Assembly (NCBI GenBank): GCA_963720695.1
Contig: CAVRGG010000001.1
Span: forward strand, 124,001 to 188,000
DNA length: 64,000 bases
Source: UBA668 sp963720695
Lineage (GTDB): Bacteria > Actinomycetota > Acidimicrobiia > Acidimicrobiales > Ilumatobacteraceae
Direction: 5' to 3'
Part shown: positions 1-9,083 of the stretch, one piece after another
Layout of the letters: each line of letters opens with the position of its first letter
Position numbering within the stretch: the first letter of the stretch is position 1
Program-made: the position numbers and the translations under genes
Notes under the pieces: generated by a model
Told to the model about the DNA's origin: nothing
The model's database searches: none
Seen by the model: only the letters and a program-made list of their open reading frames with translations

Positions 1-1044
1 GTGACCGAGTGCGATGGCGCCGCCGTTCGGGTTGACCTTCGCCGGGTCGGCGCCGACTTCCTTCTGCCAGGCGAGCACGACCGAGGCGAAGGCCTCGTTG
101 ATCTCGAACACGTCGATGTCGTCGATGCTCAACCCCGTGCGGGCGAGCAGGCGCTGGGTGGCGTCGATCGGGCCGGTGAGCATGAGCACCGGGTCGACAC
201 CCACGTTGCACGTGTCGACGACGCGAGCCCGAGCCTTGAGGCCGAGGGCCGCGGCCTTCTCCTCGCTCATCAGCAACACGGCGGAGGCACCATCGCTGAT
301 CTGCGACGAGTTGCCCGCGGTGTGCACGCCGTTCTCGCGGCCGACCGGCTTCAGCGTCGCGAGCTTCTCGAGCGTGGTCTCGCGCAGGCCTTCGTCGCGG
401 GCGACGGTGTGGAACGTGTCGGCCAGGCTGCCGTCCTCGTTGCGGTCCGGCGCCTCGACGGTGACGTACTGGCCGGCGAAACGGTCCTCGGCCCATGCCT
501 GCGCGGCCAGTTGCTGGCTGCGCAGTCCGAACGCGTCGGTGTCGGCGCGGGTGATGCCCCACTTGTCGGCGATGCGCTCTGCTCCCTCGAACTGGGAGGT
601 CATCTCGTACTGCTCGAAGTAGGGCTTGGGGATCGGGATGCCGAGACCGAGCTGCTTGCTGCCGCCGACTCCGATCGGGATGCGGCTCATCAGTTCCACG
701 CCACAGGCGAGCGCGACATCGACCACACCACTGCCCACCAGCGCGGTGGCGAGGTTGGTGGCCTGCTGGCTGCTGCCACACTGGGTGTCGACGGTCGTTG
801 CCGCGGTGGTGATGGGCAGACCGGCGCTCAGCCACGCCGTGCGGGTGATGTTGAACGCCTGCTCGCCGACCTGGCTCACGCAACCGCCGATGACCTGGTC
901 GATCTCCGCGGGATCGATGCCGGTGCGGTCGATGATGGCCTTCTGCACGGTGGCCAAGACCTCCGCGGGGTGCATGGTGGACAGGCCGCCGTTGCGCTTG
1001 CCGATGGGCGTGCGCACGGCGTCGACGATGACGATGTTGCTCAT
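1..1044 (-). CDS. Acetyl-CoA acetyltransferase (thiolase family), 3' end cut by the window edge
   Basis: Thiolases join or cleave acyl-CoA and acetyl-CoA, usually the last step of beta-oxidation. The frame is open for 348 residues and runs off the left edge. The acylated cysteine is about residue 89 in a DTQCGSSQQ motif. The NEAFA motif is near residue 316, and the visible part ends in NGGAIALGH, the family's conserved glycine/histidine motif. The third active-site segment (CxG) lies outside the window. The ATG start gives the typical N-terminus MSNIVIVDAVRTPIGK. It is divergent from the NudC gene, whose ATG is only 23 bp away. The acyl chain preference cannot be told from sequence alone. Confidence 0.93.
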   Translation of the reverse strand, partial: MSNIVIVDAVRTPIGKRNGGLSTMHPAEVLATVQKAIIDRTGIDPAEIDQVIGGCVSQVGEQAFNITRTAWLSAGLPITTAATTVDTQCGSSQQATNLATALVGSGVVDVALACGVELMSRIPIGVGGSKQLGLGIPIPKPYFEQYEMTSQFEGAERIADKWGITRADTDAFGLRSQQLAAQAWAEDRFAGQYVTVEAPDRNEDGSLADTFHTVARDEGLRETTLEKLATLKPVGRENGVHTAGNSSQISDGASAVLLMSEEKAAALGLKARARVVDTCNVGVDPVLMLTGPIDATQRLLARTGLSIDDIDVFEINEAFASVVLAWQKEVGADPAKVNPNGGAIALGH

Positions 1045-1067
1045 GGTCGCAGCCTACGGTGGCGTCC

Positions 1068-1835
1068 ATGTCCGGCTTCAACCCTGCGCTCCGGCCGTCG
1101 GACGACGCCCGCGAGCACCAGTACATCCACGTGATCGGGTCCACGGTCTTCGTCGACGATCGTCCCGGCGACGACGGGTGGCCCGTCCACTTCCTCGGCA
1201 TGCTCGGCGACCGCGCGTGCTGGGGCGTCGACGTGCCCCAAGGCGAGGACCCGTCCTACGGCGCGGCGAGCGATCTCTACTCGTACTACGGGCGGGCGAC
1301 CGAGAGCGACTGGTTGGTGGCCGGCCGGGCGGTGCAACTCGTCGAATGGGCGCGTACCCATCGGTTCTGTGGGCGCTGCGGCACGTCGACGGAGATGCAG
1401 CCCGACGAGCGAGCGATGAAGTGTCCGGCATGCGGGCTCCTCGCGTTCCCGCGGCTCGCGCCGGCCATGATCACGCTCGTCACGCGCGGGGACGAGGCGC
1501 TGCTCGCCCGTGGCGTCGCGTTCCGAGCACCGATGTACTCGTGTCTCGCCGGCTTCGTCGAGCCCGGAGAGTCGCTCGAGGGGGCGGTCGTCAGAGAAGT
1601 CCGCGAGGAGGTGGGCGTGGAGGTCACCGACGTGCGCTATCAGGGCAGCCAGCCATGGCCGTTCCCTCACAGCCTGATGGTCGGCTTCCGAGCGGAGTGG
1701 GTGTCCGGTGACATCGTCTGCCAGCCGAGCGAGATCGTCGACGCCCAGTGGTTCCGGCGCGATGCGCTCCCGAACATCCCGCCGCGCATCTCGATCGCCC
1801 GCAAGCTGATCGACGGGTGGATCGAAGAGGGGTGA
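1068..1835 (+). CDS. nudC: NADH pyrophosphatase / NAD-cap hydrolase NudC
   Basis: This Nudix hydrolase cleaves NAD(H) to NMN(H) and AMP and, in characterised members, removes NAD caps from RNA. The 255-residue protein has the NudC order: a divergent N-terminal domain, a zinc ribbon with CxxC pairs near residues 101-104 and 119-122, and the Nudix box GFVEPGESLEGAVVREVREE at about 162-181. The NudC-specific SQPWPFP motif is near 194. I chose the ATG. An in-frame GTG nine bases upstream is possible but would place the start even closer to the divergent thiolase. The stop lies 3 bp from the stop of the convergent VOC gene. Confidence 0.95.
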   Translation: MSGFNPALRPSDDAREHQYIHVIGSTVFVDDRPGDDGWPVHFLGMLGDRACWGVDVPQGEDPSYGAASDLYSYYGRATESDWLVAGRAVQLVEWARTHRFCGRCGTSTEMQPDERAMKCPACGLLAFPRLAPAMITLVTRGDEALLARGVAFRAPMYSCLAGFVEPGESLEGAVVREVREEVGVEVTDVRYQGSQPWPFPHSLMVGFRAEWVSGDIVCQPSEIVDAQWFRRDALPNIPPRISIARKLIDGWIEEG

Positions 1836-1838
1836 GGC

Positions 1839-2360
1839 CTACGTCGTCGTGTCGAGGTATGCCGAGTGGAGCTCTCGTGGCCACTTGCGCTGCACCTCGA
1901 TCCCGTCCGCCTCGACGAGTTCGGCCTTGACCCGCTCGTAGTCGTAGCAGTTGAGTTCGTACCGGTTGCCCCACGGGTCGGCGAGGTCGAAGGCCCAGCA
2001 CAGGTCGAAGTCCACGAGATCGGTGACGACGAGCGGTGCGCCATCGGGGCTCTGGATCTCCGAGGGGAGTGAGTGGGCGAACGAGATGAAGGTGTCCGCG
2101 TCGACGCTGAACGCTGCGCCGCCCACGTTCGGAACCATCGGCTGCCCGTCGGTGGCCTCGAACAACGCCAACGTCGTGCTCCCCCCGTCGGCCGAGATCT
2201 GCAGCGGTCCGCCCTCGAAGCCCGTCGCCCAGAAGTCGTACGCCTCGACCGGTTCGAACCCGAGATGGTCCGCGTACCACCGGGCGGCCTCTGCCCGATT
2301 CGGCACTCGAATGTGCACGTGGTCGAGTCGACCCATTCGAAATCCTGAAGGTCGTGTCAT
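1839..2360 (-). CDS. VOC-superfamily (glyoxalase/dioxygenase-like) protein
   Basis: The 173-residue protein begins LDHVHIRVPNRAEAARWYAD, the usual first beta-alpha-beta unit of the vicinal-oxygen-chelate fold, and has a second module ending DLADPWGNRYELNCYDYE with a candidate metal-ligand glutamate. VOC proteins include glyoxalases, extradiol dioxygenases and drug-binding proteins, and nothing here picks out a substrate. Start is either ATG at 2360 or the ATG eight codons later, MGRLDH. It is followed convergently by nudC and preceded by the S9 peptidase on the same strand, so the two may be cotranscribed. Confidence 0.8.
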   Translation of the reverse strand: MTRPSGFRMGRLDHVHIRVPNRAEAARWYADHLGFEPVEAYDFWATGFEGGPLQISADGGSTTLALFEATDGQPMVPNVGGAAFSVDADTFISFAHSLPSEIQSPDGAPLVVTDLVDFDLCWAFDLADPWGNRYELNCYDYERVKAELVEADGIEVQRKWPRELHSAYLDTTT

Positions 2361-2422
2361 CCGTCCAGACTGCCGCACCCCGTCGCCCGTGTCCACGGCC
2401 CGGCGCAGCTCGGCGTCCGACG

Positions 2423-4429
2423 TCAGGAACCGAGGTGTTGGGCGAAGAAGTCGAGGATGATCTCCGCCCGTTGGCGACGATGCACCGGCGATCCGCTGCG
2501 CGACAGCTCGTGACTCTCGCCGGGGAACCGGTAGAAGGTGACGTCCTTGCCGAGCAGTCGCATGGCGACGAAGAGCTCCTCGGCCTGGTTGATCGGACAA
2601 CGCAGGTCGTTCTCGCTGTGCACGATGAGCATCGGGCACTCGATGTTGCGGACGTTGCGGATCGGCGAGAGCCGTGTGTACTCGTCGGGGTCGGCGATGT
2701 GGCTCGGTCCGTGTTCCACCTTGAAGATCGTCGAGATGTCGCTCGTGAACTCCTCGGTCAACAGGTTGTTCACCGCCCGCTCACTGCAGATGGCGGCGAA
2801 GCGGTCGCTGAAGCGGCCGGCGAGTTCCGTGGCCATGAACCCGCCGTAGCTGCCACCTTGCATGCCGACCCGAGCGGGGTCGCAGAACGGATACCGCTGG
2901 AGTGCGGCGTCGAGCACCGACATCACGTCGTCGACATCCACCGAGCCCCAGCCCGATCCAGGGGCGACGGGGTGGCTCGGGCCCATGATGGCCTGGCCCC
3001 ACGACTGTTCGCGTCCGGACCCGCCACGCGGATTGCTCATCAGCACCACGAAGCCGGCGGCGGCCTGGAACTGTGCCTCGTCGAAGAACGTCTCGCTGTA
3101 CTGGGTGTGCGGGCCGCCGTGCACGTTGAGCACGACCGGGTAGCGCTGGGTGGGGTCGAATCGGACCGGCCGCATGATCCATGCGTCGATCTCGTTGCTG
3201 CCGTCGGCACAGGGCACCGCGAAGCGCTCCCACGACAGGGGCTGCACCGTGGACTGGTACTGCTCGGCGAAGTTCGTCAGCCGGCGTGGTGCGCCGGTGG
3301 CAACGACGAACACATCGGCGACCTGGTCGACCGTGGAGGCGACGAAGGCGATGGTGCCGCCCTTGGCGTCGAAACCCTTCACCGTGAGCGCGCCGGAGGT
3401 GATCGCTGTGGGAGCCGAACCGTCGGTGCTGAGCCGGAACAGATGTGTCTCGCCGCGGTCCTCGGCGCTGCCGACCAAGGTGGTCGCATCGAGCCACCGT
3501 GGCACGCCGACGCCGCTCGTGGCCTCGAACGTGCGGTCCAGCCCCTTGGTGATCCAACGGTGCTCCCCACCGCCGACGGGCAGCACCGCGACATGCACGT
3601 TCTGCGGGTACGTCCGCGAATCGTCGTGGCCGAGGAATGCGATCTGGGAGCCGTCGGGCGACACCGACGGTGTGGAGTACATGCCGGTCTGGTGGGTCAG
3701 TTCGGTGACGGGGCCGTCGAGTGGGACGAGGTAGAGGTCGTTGGCGAAGTCGAGGTCCCACGTCTCGTGGCGCTGGCCGGCCGTGACGACCGCCGTGGAG
3801 TCGGCCAGCCACGCCACCCGGCTGTGCTCGAACGGTCCGGGCGTGAGGTTGCGCGGCGACCCGGTCCCGTCGGCACGCACCACGTGCACGTGCGTAGGAC
3901 GGTCGAAGACCCACCCTTCGCCGTTGAGGCGGGTGAAGAAGCGCTCGATCTTGCGCGGTGCCTGCCAGCTCTCGTCGCCCTCGGCGGCGCCAGGGGCGTC
4001 GTAGCGCTCGTGGCGGGTACGGCTGGTGAACGCGATCCACCGCCCATCGGGGCTGAAGGTCGGATCACCCACGCCGTCCTTCATCGACGCGACGGTGAGG
4101 GTCTCCCCGGCTGCGGCGACCGGCATCACGTGCAGCGTCGTCTCGCCCTTCTTGGGGCTACGCCGCGACGTGAAGGCGAGGCTGCGACCATCCGGGCTCC
4201 ACGTCGGGTTGCCATCGTGCTCTCCACCGGTGACAGGTCGGGGAGCGGCGCTCCCGTCGCACGCGGCCAGCCACACCTGCGAGAAGTAGGTGTTCTTGGC
4301 CATGTCGACACGAGTGACGACGAACGCGACTTGGGTGCCGTCGGGTGACACGGACACCGCCGAGGCCTGGGCGATGTTGCCGATGATGCGCTCGGCGATC
4401 TCTGCATGCGGACTGAGGGTCGATGACAT
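2423..4429 (-). CDS. S9-family prolyl oligopeptidase / acylaminoacyl-peptidase
   Basis: A two-domain serine peptidase of about 668 residues. The N-terminal 400 residues hold repeated Tol/WD-like strands such as SPDGTQVAFV and SPDGRWIAFTS that build the beta-propeller. The C-terminal alpha/beta-hydrolase domain carries the nucleophile in GGSYGGFMA (about residue 527), an aspartate in HSENDLRCP (about 608) and the histidine in GESHELS (about 640). No signal peptide is seen, so a cytoplasmic role in degrading oligopeptides or N-acylated peptides is likely. I chose the ATG of MSSTLSPHAE. In-frame starts at 4453 and 4459 add a few poorly conserved residues and would leave little room for the divergent oxidoreductase promoter. 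Confidence 0.9.
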   Translation of the reverse strand: MSSTLSPHAEIAERIIGNIAQASAVSVSPDGTQVAFVVTRVDMAKNTYFSQVWLAACDGSAAPRPVTGGEHDGNPTWSPDGRSLAFTSRRSPKKGETTLHVMPVAAAGETLTVASMKDGVGDPTFSPDGRWIAFTSRTRHERYDAPGAAEGDESWQAPRKIERFFTRLNGEGWVFDRPTHVHVVRADGTGSPRNLTPGPFEHSRVAWLADSTAVVTAGQRHETWDLDFANDLYLVPLDGPVTELTHQTGMYSTPSVSPDGSQIAFLGHDDSRTYPQNVHVAVLPVGGGEHRWITKGLDRTFEATSGVGVPRWLDATTLVGSAEDRGETHLFRLSTDGSAPTAITSGALTVKGFDAKGGTIAFVASTVDQVADVFVVATGAPRRLTNFAEQYQSTVQPLSWERFAVPCADGSNEIDAWIMRPVRFDPTQRYPVVLNVHGGPHTQYSETFFDEAQFQAAAGFVVLMSNPRGGSGREQSWGQAIMGPSHPVAPGSGWGSVDVDDVMSVLDAALQRYPFCDPARVGMQGGSYGGFMATELAGRFSDRFAAICSERAVNNLLTEEFTSDISTIFKVEHGPSHIADPDEYTRLSPIRNVRNIECPMLIVHSENDLRCPINQAEELFVAMRLLGKDVTFYRFPGESHELSRSGSPVHRRQRAEIILDFFAQHLGS

Positions 4430-4473
4430 GGCCGATGACGGTAGCCGCTCCATGGTCACCTATCTTGCGTGCC

Positions 4474-5355
4474 ATGGAACTGGGACGTATCGGACTCTGG
4501 ACCGCGCAGCTCGATCTGCAGCCGATGGCCGTGGCTCAGGCCACCGTGGCCGAGATCGAGTCACTCGGGTTCGGGGCCATCTGGGTCCCCGAAGCCGTGT
4601 GTCGGGAACCGTTCGCGAACGTGGCGCTGCTGCTGTCCGGTGGTACGCGAATCGCCGTGGGCACCGGCATCGCCAGCATCCACGCGCGCACCGCGATGAC
4701 GATGCAGGCCGGTTGGAAGACCATCTCGGAGGCATTCCCCGGCCGGTTCGTGCTCGGCCTCGGCGTGAGTCATCAACCGATGGTGGAGGGGGTGCACGGC
4801 ACCGCGTACGACAAGCCCTACTCGACGATGGTCTCGTACCTCGACGCGATGGACCGCGGGATCTACTACGGCGCGCCGCCCACCGAGCCCCCGCAGCGGA
4901 TGCTCGCCGCGCTCGGTCCGCGGATGCTGCGGCTGTCGGCCGAGCGAGGCATGGGAGCCCACCCGTACTTCGTGCCGGTGGAGCACACCGTGATGGCCCG
5001 CGAGGTGCTCGGCGCGGGTCCGGTGCTCGCCCCCGAACAGGCCGTCGTCTTCGAGACCGATCCCACCAAGGCCCGCGAGATCGCCCGCCGTCACATGAAG
5101 ACGTACCTGCGGTTGCCGAACTACACGAACAACCTGCTGCGTCTCGGATGGACCCAGGCCGATGTCGACGACGCCACCGACCCTCTCGTCGACGCCATCG
5201 TCGCGTGGGGCTCGCTCGACCAGATCGCGGCTCGCATCTCCGCGCATCTCGCCGCCGGCGCCGACCACGTCTCGGTGCAGGTGCTCCCGGAGGATCTCCG
5301 GGCCCTTCCGATGGCCGAGTGGCGGGAGCTGGCCACGGCGCTGCCGCACCTGTGA
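4474..5355 (+). CDS. LLM-class F420-dependent oxidoreductase
   Basis: This 293-residue protein has the bacterial luciferase-like TIM-barrel pattern: MELGRIGLWTAQLD at the first strand, then SLGFGAIWVPE, GTGIASIHARTAMTM and GRFVLGLGVSHQ. These resemble the actinobacterial F420-dependent family typified by MSMEG_4141-type proteins. Such enzymes pass hydride between F420H2 and an organic substrate, here unknown. The ATG follows the divergent S9 peptidase start by about 45 bp, so both promoters share a very short region. The downstream DinB-like gene follows after 13 bp on the same strand and is probably cotranscribed. Confidence 0.88.
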   Translation: MELGRIGLWTAQLDLQPMAVAQATVAEIESLGFGAIWVPEAVCREPFANVALLLSGGTRIAVGTGIASIHARTAMTMQAGWKTISEAFPGRFVLGLGVSHQPMVEGVHGTAYDKPYSTMVSYLDAMDRGIYYGAPPTEPPQRMLAALGPRMLRLSAERGMGAHPYFVPVEHTVMAREVLGAGPVLAPEQAVVFETDPTKAREIARRHMKTYLRLPNYTNNLLRLGWTQADVDDATDPLVDAIVAWGSLDQIAARISAHLAAGADHVSVQVLPEDLRALPMAEWRELATALPHL

Positions 5356-5368
5356 CAGCATCCGTGCC

Positions 5369-6094
5369 ATGAACACCACGGAGTACTTGAGCGCTCTCGA
5401 TCGTGACGGCGCCGCCTTCCTCGCCTCGTGTCGGTCAGCCGGGCTCGGGGCGCCGGTCGCGTCGTGCCCTGGGTGGACCGTGTCGGATCTGCTCTGGCAC
5501 CTCACCGAGGTGCACCACTTCTGGCGAACGGTCGTCGACGATCGACTGGACACCTGGGAGGGCTACGAGCAGCCCGCCCGACCCGACGACACGGTGCTGC
5601 CGCAGATGTTCTCGGAGGGACTCTCGCAACTGACAGCCGTCCTGCGGGCGGCGGATCCCGGCGCAGCGAACTGGACGTGGTCCACCGACCGGACGGCGGG
5701 TTTCGTCATCCGCCGAATGGCGCAGGAGACCGCCGTCCATCGGTGGGATGCGGACGCCGCAAGTGGCCACGCCGTGCCGATCGAGGCGGCGCTCGCCAGC
5801 GATGGCGTCGACGAGTTCCTGGAACACTTCCTCGACTGGCCGGCGGAGGGTGTGCCGAAGCCGGCCGGCTCGGTGCACCTTCACTGCACGGACGTGGCAG
5901 GGGAGTGGACCGTCCGCGAGGGCGCTGATTCGTTCGTCGTGACCCGTGAACACGCGAAGGGCGACTGCGCGATGCGCGGCCCGGCGAGCGACCTCCTACT
6001 GGTGCTGTGGCGACGCGAACCGCTGACGGCCGTCGACGTCGTCGGTGATGGCGCCGTGGCCGCCCGATTCGTCGCGATGTCGCCGCTGGAGTGA
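5369..6094 (+). CDS. DinB/MDMPI-fold protein (maleylpyruvate isomerase family, TIGR03083-like)
   Basis: A 241-residue protein with the N-terminal four-helix MDMPI/DinB domain. CPGWTVSDLLWHLTEVHHFW carries the first metal-type histidine, and the last histidine of the usual triad is in QETAVHRWDAD. A C-terminal domain of about 90 residues follows. Family members are mycothiol-dependent isomerases or transferases and are common in actinobacteria. The actual reaction here is unknown. It ends with a stop directly abutting the stop of the convergent gene (no intervening base), so the two transcripts must overlap. Confidence 0.85.
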   Translation: MNTTEYLSALDRDGAAFLASCRSAGLGAPVASCPGWTVSDLLWHLTEVHHFWRTVVDDRLDTWEGYEQPARPDDTVLPQMFSEGLSQLTAVLRAADPGAANWTWSTDRTAGFVIRRMAQETAVHRWDADAASGHAVPIEAALASDGVDEFLEHFLDWPAEGVPKPAGSVHLHCTDVAGEWTVREGADSFVVTREHAKGDCAMRGPASDLLLVLWRREPLTAVDVVGDGAVAARFVAMSPLE

Positions 6095-7138
6095 CTACTC
6101 GGCGAGACCCACGGGAGACCCGTCGATGATCTGGTCGAGGTACTCGCTGAGGCCGTAGCCGACCTGCCCCTCGAACGGCCCGCTCTGCACGGTCCACTTC
6201 GTCATGCCTTCGCTGATGCGTGTCATCAGCCAGTTCCCGTCGGGATCCTGGCGGCGATTGCGCAGGGGGATGAGATCCATCACCTCGCCGGTGAACACCC
6301 ACTCCCGATCGGAGCGAGACGAACGGAGCCGGCCCTCGATCGACTGGTGGTACTGGTCGTCGCCGCGAGTGTCGGTGGTGATGTGGACGTCGTCGCAGTA
6401 GTGCATCTGTCCGTTCTCCCAGACGAACCCGCCGCGGGTCCCCGGGCCGTCCTTCTTCGCGACTCGACTGGCCATGAACCCGAAGTCCTCGTTCACGTTC
6501 GCCGTGAGCCAGCGGTAGTACCAAGGGGCCTGCCAATACCTCGGACCCCACGAGTGATCGCGCAGACCGTTGCCGGCGATCTCCCATTCGCGATCGCCGA
6601 CGCGGATCGTGCCGTGTGCTGCCACGAGTTGCTCGTAGTGGCCTTTGGCGAACTCCTCGCCCGGCGCCTCGTGCGGAGTGTCCGGTTCGCCGCCGAACAT
6701 GCTCGGCTTGCCCTGGCCCGTGAACGTGAGGTGCACCTCGCACTCGCCGTACGGATTGTTGGTGAACGCGTCCTTCGGGTTGGCCATCTGTTCAGGGTCG
6801 TCGAGGAGCACGACCTTGCCGACGTAGTCGACACGGAGCTCCTCGAACGGCGTGACCATCGTCCAGGTCAGACCGCCGGCGTCGAGCGCGTCGTTGTGCG
6901 TGATGGACGGCCGCTTGTACATGAAGCCGACGCTGCGTCGTTCTGCGCCGGCGACGGGCGGAAGGTAGAGGCACACGGTCATCTCCGCGTAGCCCTCGTT
7001 GGCGCGGTTGCCCATGCGGAACCACCCGCCGACCTGCTGTGCGGGATCGAAGCAGTTGATGTACATGCTCTCGTTGAAGTTGGACTCGGGGCCCAGCTCG
7101 TGCATGTATTCGTCGGACGGTTCGAGACGTACAGCCAT
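6095..7138 (-). CDS. AttH/lipocalin-like protein, function unknown
   Basis: The 347-residue protein has no signal peptide and is rich in beta-strand patches (WFRMGNRANEGYAEMTVCLY, GGFVWENGQMHYCDDVHI). A conserved-looking NGLRDHSWGPRYW motif lies near its middle. This resembles the large uncharacterised family related to hydroxyneurosporene synthase (CrtC)/AttH double-lipocalin proteins, often found beside lipid, steroid or F420 genes in actinobacteria. I infer binding or modification of a hydrophobic ligand but cannot name it. The ATG at 7138 starts MAVRLEPSDE, and the nearest upstream gene on this strand ends about 50 bp away. Confidence 0.75.
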   Translation of the reverse strand: MAVRLEPSDEYMHELGPESNFNESMYINCFDPAQQVGGWFRMGNRANEGYAEMTVCLYLPPVAGAERRSVGFMYKRPSITHNDALDAGGLTWTMVTPFEELRVDYVGKVVLLDDPEQMANPKDAFTNNPYGECEVHLTFTGQGKPSMFGGEPDTPHEAPGEEFAKGHYEQLVAAHGTIRVGDREWEIAGNGLRDHSWGPRYWQAPWYYRWLTANVNEDFGFMASRVAKKDGPGTRGGFVWENGQMHYCDDVHITTDTRGDDQYHQSIEGRLRSSRSDREWVFTGEVMDLIPLRNRRQDPDGNWLMTRISEGMTKWTVQSGPFEGQVGYGLSEYLDQIIDGSPVGLAE

Positions 7139-7188
7139 GGGCGCACCGTATCGACCGGCGTCCGTCGTGCCGGTACCGGAGTCGGCGC

Positions 7189-7716
7189 CTACTCGGACTG
7201 AAGGGGGAGGCTCAGATGTCCGAGGCGCTCGCTGAGCAGCGACGTGAGCCGCTCGATGTCGATCTCCTCGGGCACCTCGGTGATGTCGGCGGGCATCTCC
7301 CCGACCGTGGGCGGTGGCGGCGGCGGCGCGGAGAACGGCTCCGCGATCGCCATCGGCGCAGGCACCGTCGGCACCTGGGTGGTGATGTGTCCGTGCTCCA
7401 TCAACGGGCGGGAGATGATCGACAGGTCGGCCGGTTGGTGGTGGCCGTCGGCGGGGTGGAGCGCCACGATCGAGTGTTCCGAGGTCGGAACCTGGAACGG
7501 GGGAGCGGGGTGAGCGGCGGGCCGTGGCATCGCCGTCAGTTCGGTGATCCGTCGCTCCAGGGACTCGATGGTCGACATGGTCTGGCGATGGCGCTCATCG
7601 AGGTCGGCGACGAATGACGACATCTCGTGACGGACGGACTCGAGGCGGGAGTCGACGGCCTCGAGCACGGAGCGCACGAGCTGTTCGATCTTCTCGTCGG
7701 TGGTGGGCTCGGCCAT
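7189..7716 (-). CDS. Coiled-coil, proline-rich protein next to the conservon
   Basis: A 175-residue protein of unknown function. Residues 1-70 look like a continuous amphipathic helix or coiled coil (TDEKIEQLVRSVLEAVDS, SFVADLDERHRQ, TIESLERRITEL). A flexible middle follows with a PPPPPP run near residue 145. The C-terminus is an acidic helix, EEIDIERLTSLLSERLGHL. The start is fixed by a strong AAGGGGTGAG ribosome site 3-4 bases before the ATG. It lies five bases behind the broken DUF4388-like gene on the same strand, so the two probably form one transcript divergent from the conservon. A scaffold or adaptor role is plausible but unproven. Confidence 0.75.
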   Translation of the reverse strand: MAEPTTDEKIEQLVRSVLEAVDSRLESVRHEMSSFVADLDERHRQTMSTIESLERRITELTAMPRPAAHPAPPFQVPTSEHSIVALHPADGHHQPADLSIISRPLMEHGHITTQVPTVPAPMAIAEPFSAPPPPPPTVGEMPADITEVPEEIDIERLTSLLSERLGHLSLPLQSE

Positions 7717-7721
7717 GGCGC

Positions 7722-8896
7722 TCACCCCTTCTTGCCTCTCCGCCAGCCCCGCCCGCTCTTCTTGTCGTCGGGGGCGCCGGCGCTCACCAGTTCGTGGTCG
7801 TCGCGTCCGTCGTCGAGGAGCTCGTCGACCATCTCCCAGATCTCCAGCGCGGCGCTGAGATGCGACGGTGTCTGCCATGGCGCGAGGTACTCGTCAGGCT
7901 CCATGGCGGCGGTCGAGGTCGCTGCGGCCTCGACGATCCCCGGGGGCGCCAGCGGTGCAGGCAACTCGTCGATGATCAGCGCTGTCTCGATCTGGTGGTC
8001 GGCCTCGACGACCTCGGCCTCGACGACCGGCTCGGCCTCGACGACCGGCTCGGCCTCGACGACCTCGGCCTCGACGACCTCGGCTTCGACGGCGACCGTG
8101 GTGGCCTGACCGGCGAGCTTGGGAAGGTCGAGCCCCTCGAGCGCGGTGGGATCGAATCGGCTCGGTGCCAGGAGGGGGTTGCCGTCCTCGTCGACCGGAG
8201 TGGTCCACGGCTTGACGACGCCGAGCGTCGGCAGGGTGGGCAGCGTGGGCAGCGGCTGATCCTCGACCGCGACCTCGTCGACGGCCGCCGGACCTCGGAC
8301 TCGATCGGCGACTCGGGCTCGGCGAACGCGTGCTCGAAGTCCGCCATCTCGTTCTCGGAGGTGAAGGTGACGTCAGCCGGCTCAGGGACCGCGGTGAAGG
8401 TGACGAGCGGCGGTGCCGGCATGGCGACGGGGGTGCTCGCGGGGTCCGGCATCGGGAAGGCCATGGCGTCTCGACGCCACTGGTGGATGCCCGATGCGTG
8501 GTGGCGAAGCGGGAGGAGTTCCACGGCGCCGGCCGGGAGCGGTGCGATCGACTCCAACACGCCTTCGGTCATCGTCGTGAGGGTCAACTCGACGGCGTCC
8601 CTGTCGATCGAGGTGTCGCGAACGAAGAGGCGGGCGAGCGAGATGCTGTCACCGACGTGCACCGCGCCGGTGTGCAGTTGCTCCGGAGTGAGGGCACCCA
8701 TTGCCACCAAGCGTGAGGCGAGGGCCGCATCGCCCTCACGCTCAGCGAAGTAGACGGTGCCCTCGTCGGCGAAAAGGTGAACTCGGGGGTTCGATCCGAC
8801 GACGGCTTCGCCCGTGAAACGTGCCGCGCCGAGCTGCGCGACGAAGCCCCAGATGGGTTCATCTCCGCTGTACGCATCAAGCTGGCTGTGGACCAT
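7722..8896 (-). pseudogene. DUF4388-like protein with Glu/Val-rich repeats, reading frame interrupted
   Basis: The N-terminal 130 residues (GARFTGEAVVG, then DEGTVYFAEREGDAALASRL, then MGALTPEQL) match the DUF4388/PatA-N pattern common near roadblock and small-GTPase genes. After about residue 200 the frame runs out into arginine/serine-rich nonsense. A clean reading resumes in another frame from about 8288, giving DQPLPTLPTLPTLG, then repeats of EAEVV and EAEPVV, then a helical tail ending GRGWRRGKKG. One missing base (or two extra) at about 8286-8291 explains this. Repaired length is about 391 residues. The intact tail shows no decay, so a sequencing error is as likely as a real mutation. 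Confidence 0.7.
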
Positions 8897-8955
8897 TCGA
8901 GGACCCTCCCGTGTGCTGTGTCCCGAGGCTGTTTCGGCGGAAATGCCGATCACCT

Positions 8956-8988
8956 TGAGGAATTTCCAAGGAACTCTCAAGTTCCTCA
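8956..8988. promoter_or_regulatory. Nested dyad in the divergent promoter between the DUF4388-like gene and cvnA
   Basis: This AT-richer stretch of a 187-bp intergenic region holds GGAACT-CTCA-AGTTCC (8970-8985) inside a wider TGAGGAA...TTCCTCA inverted pair. It sits about 95 bp upstream of the sensor gene and 60 bp upstream of the divergent gene, a natural place for an operator serving both transcripts. No regulator can be assigned. Confidence 0.35.
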
Positions 8989-9083
8989 CTCTGTCAACCG
9001 ATGGAAGATCGCCGAACTCCTCACGGAGTTGGTGTCGCTGTTGAGGTGGGAAATCCTCGGTTGTACGGGAAAGGGACGGGGCA

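Noticed and set aside
2354..4348. Long plus-strand frame opposite the S9 peptidase
   Set aside because: Antisense shadow of a gene with complete catalytic motifs; no ribosome site or family pattern.
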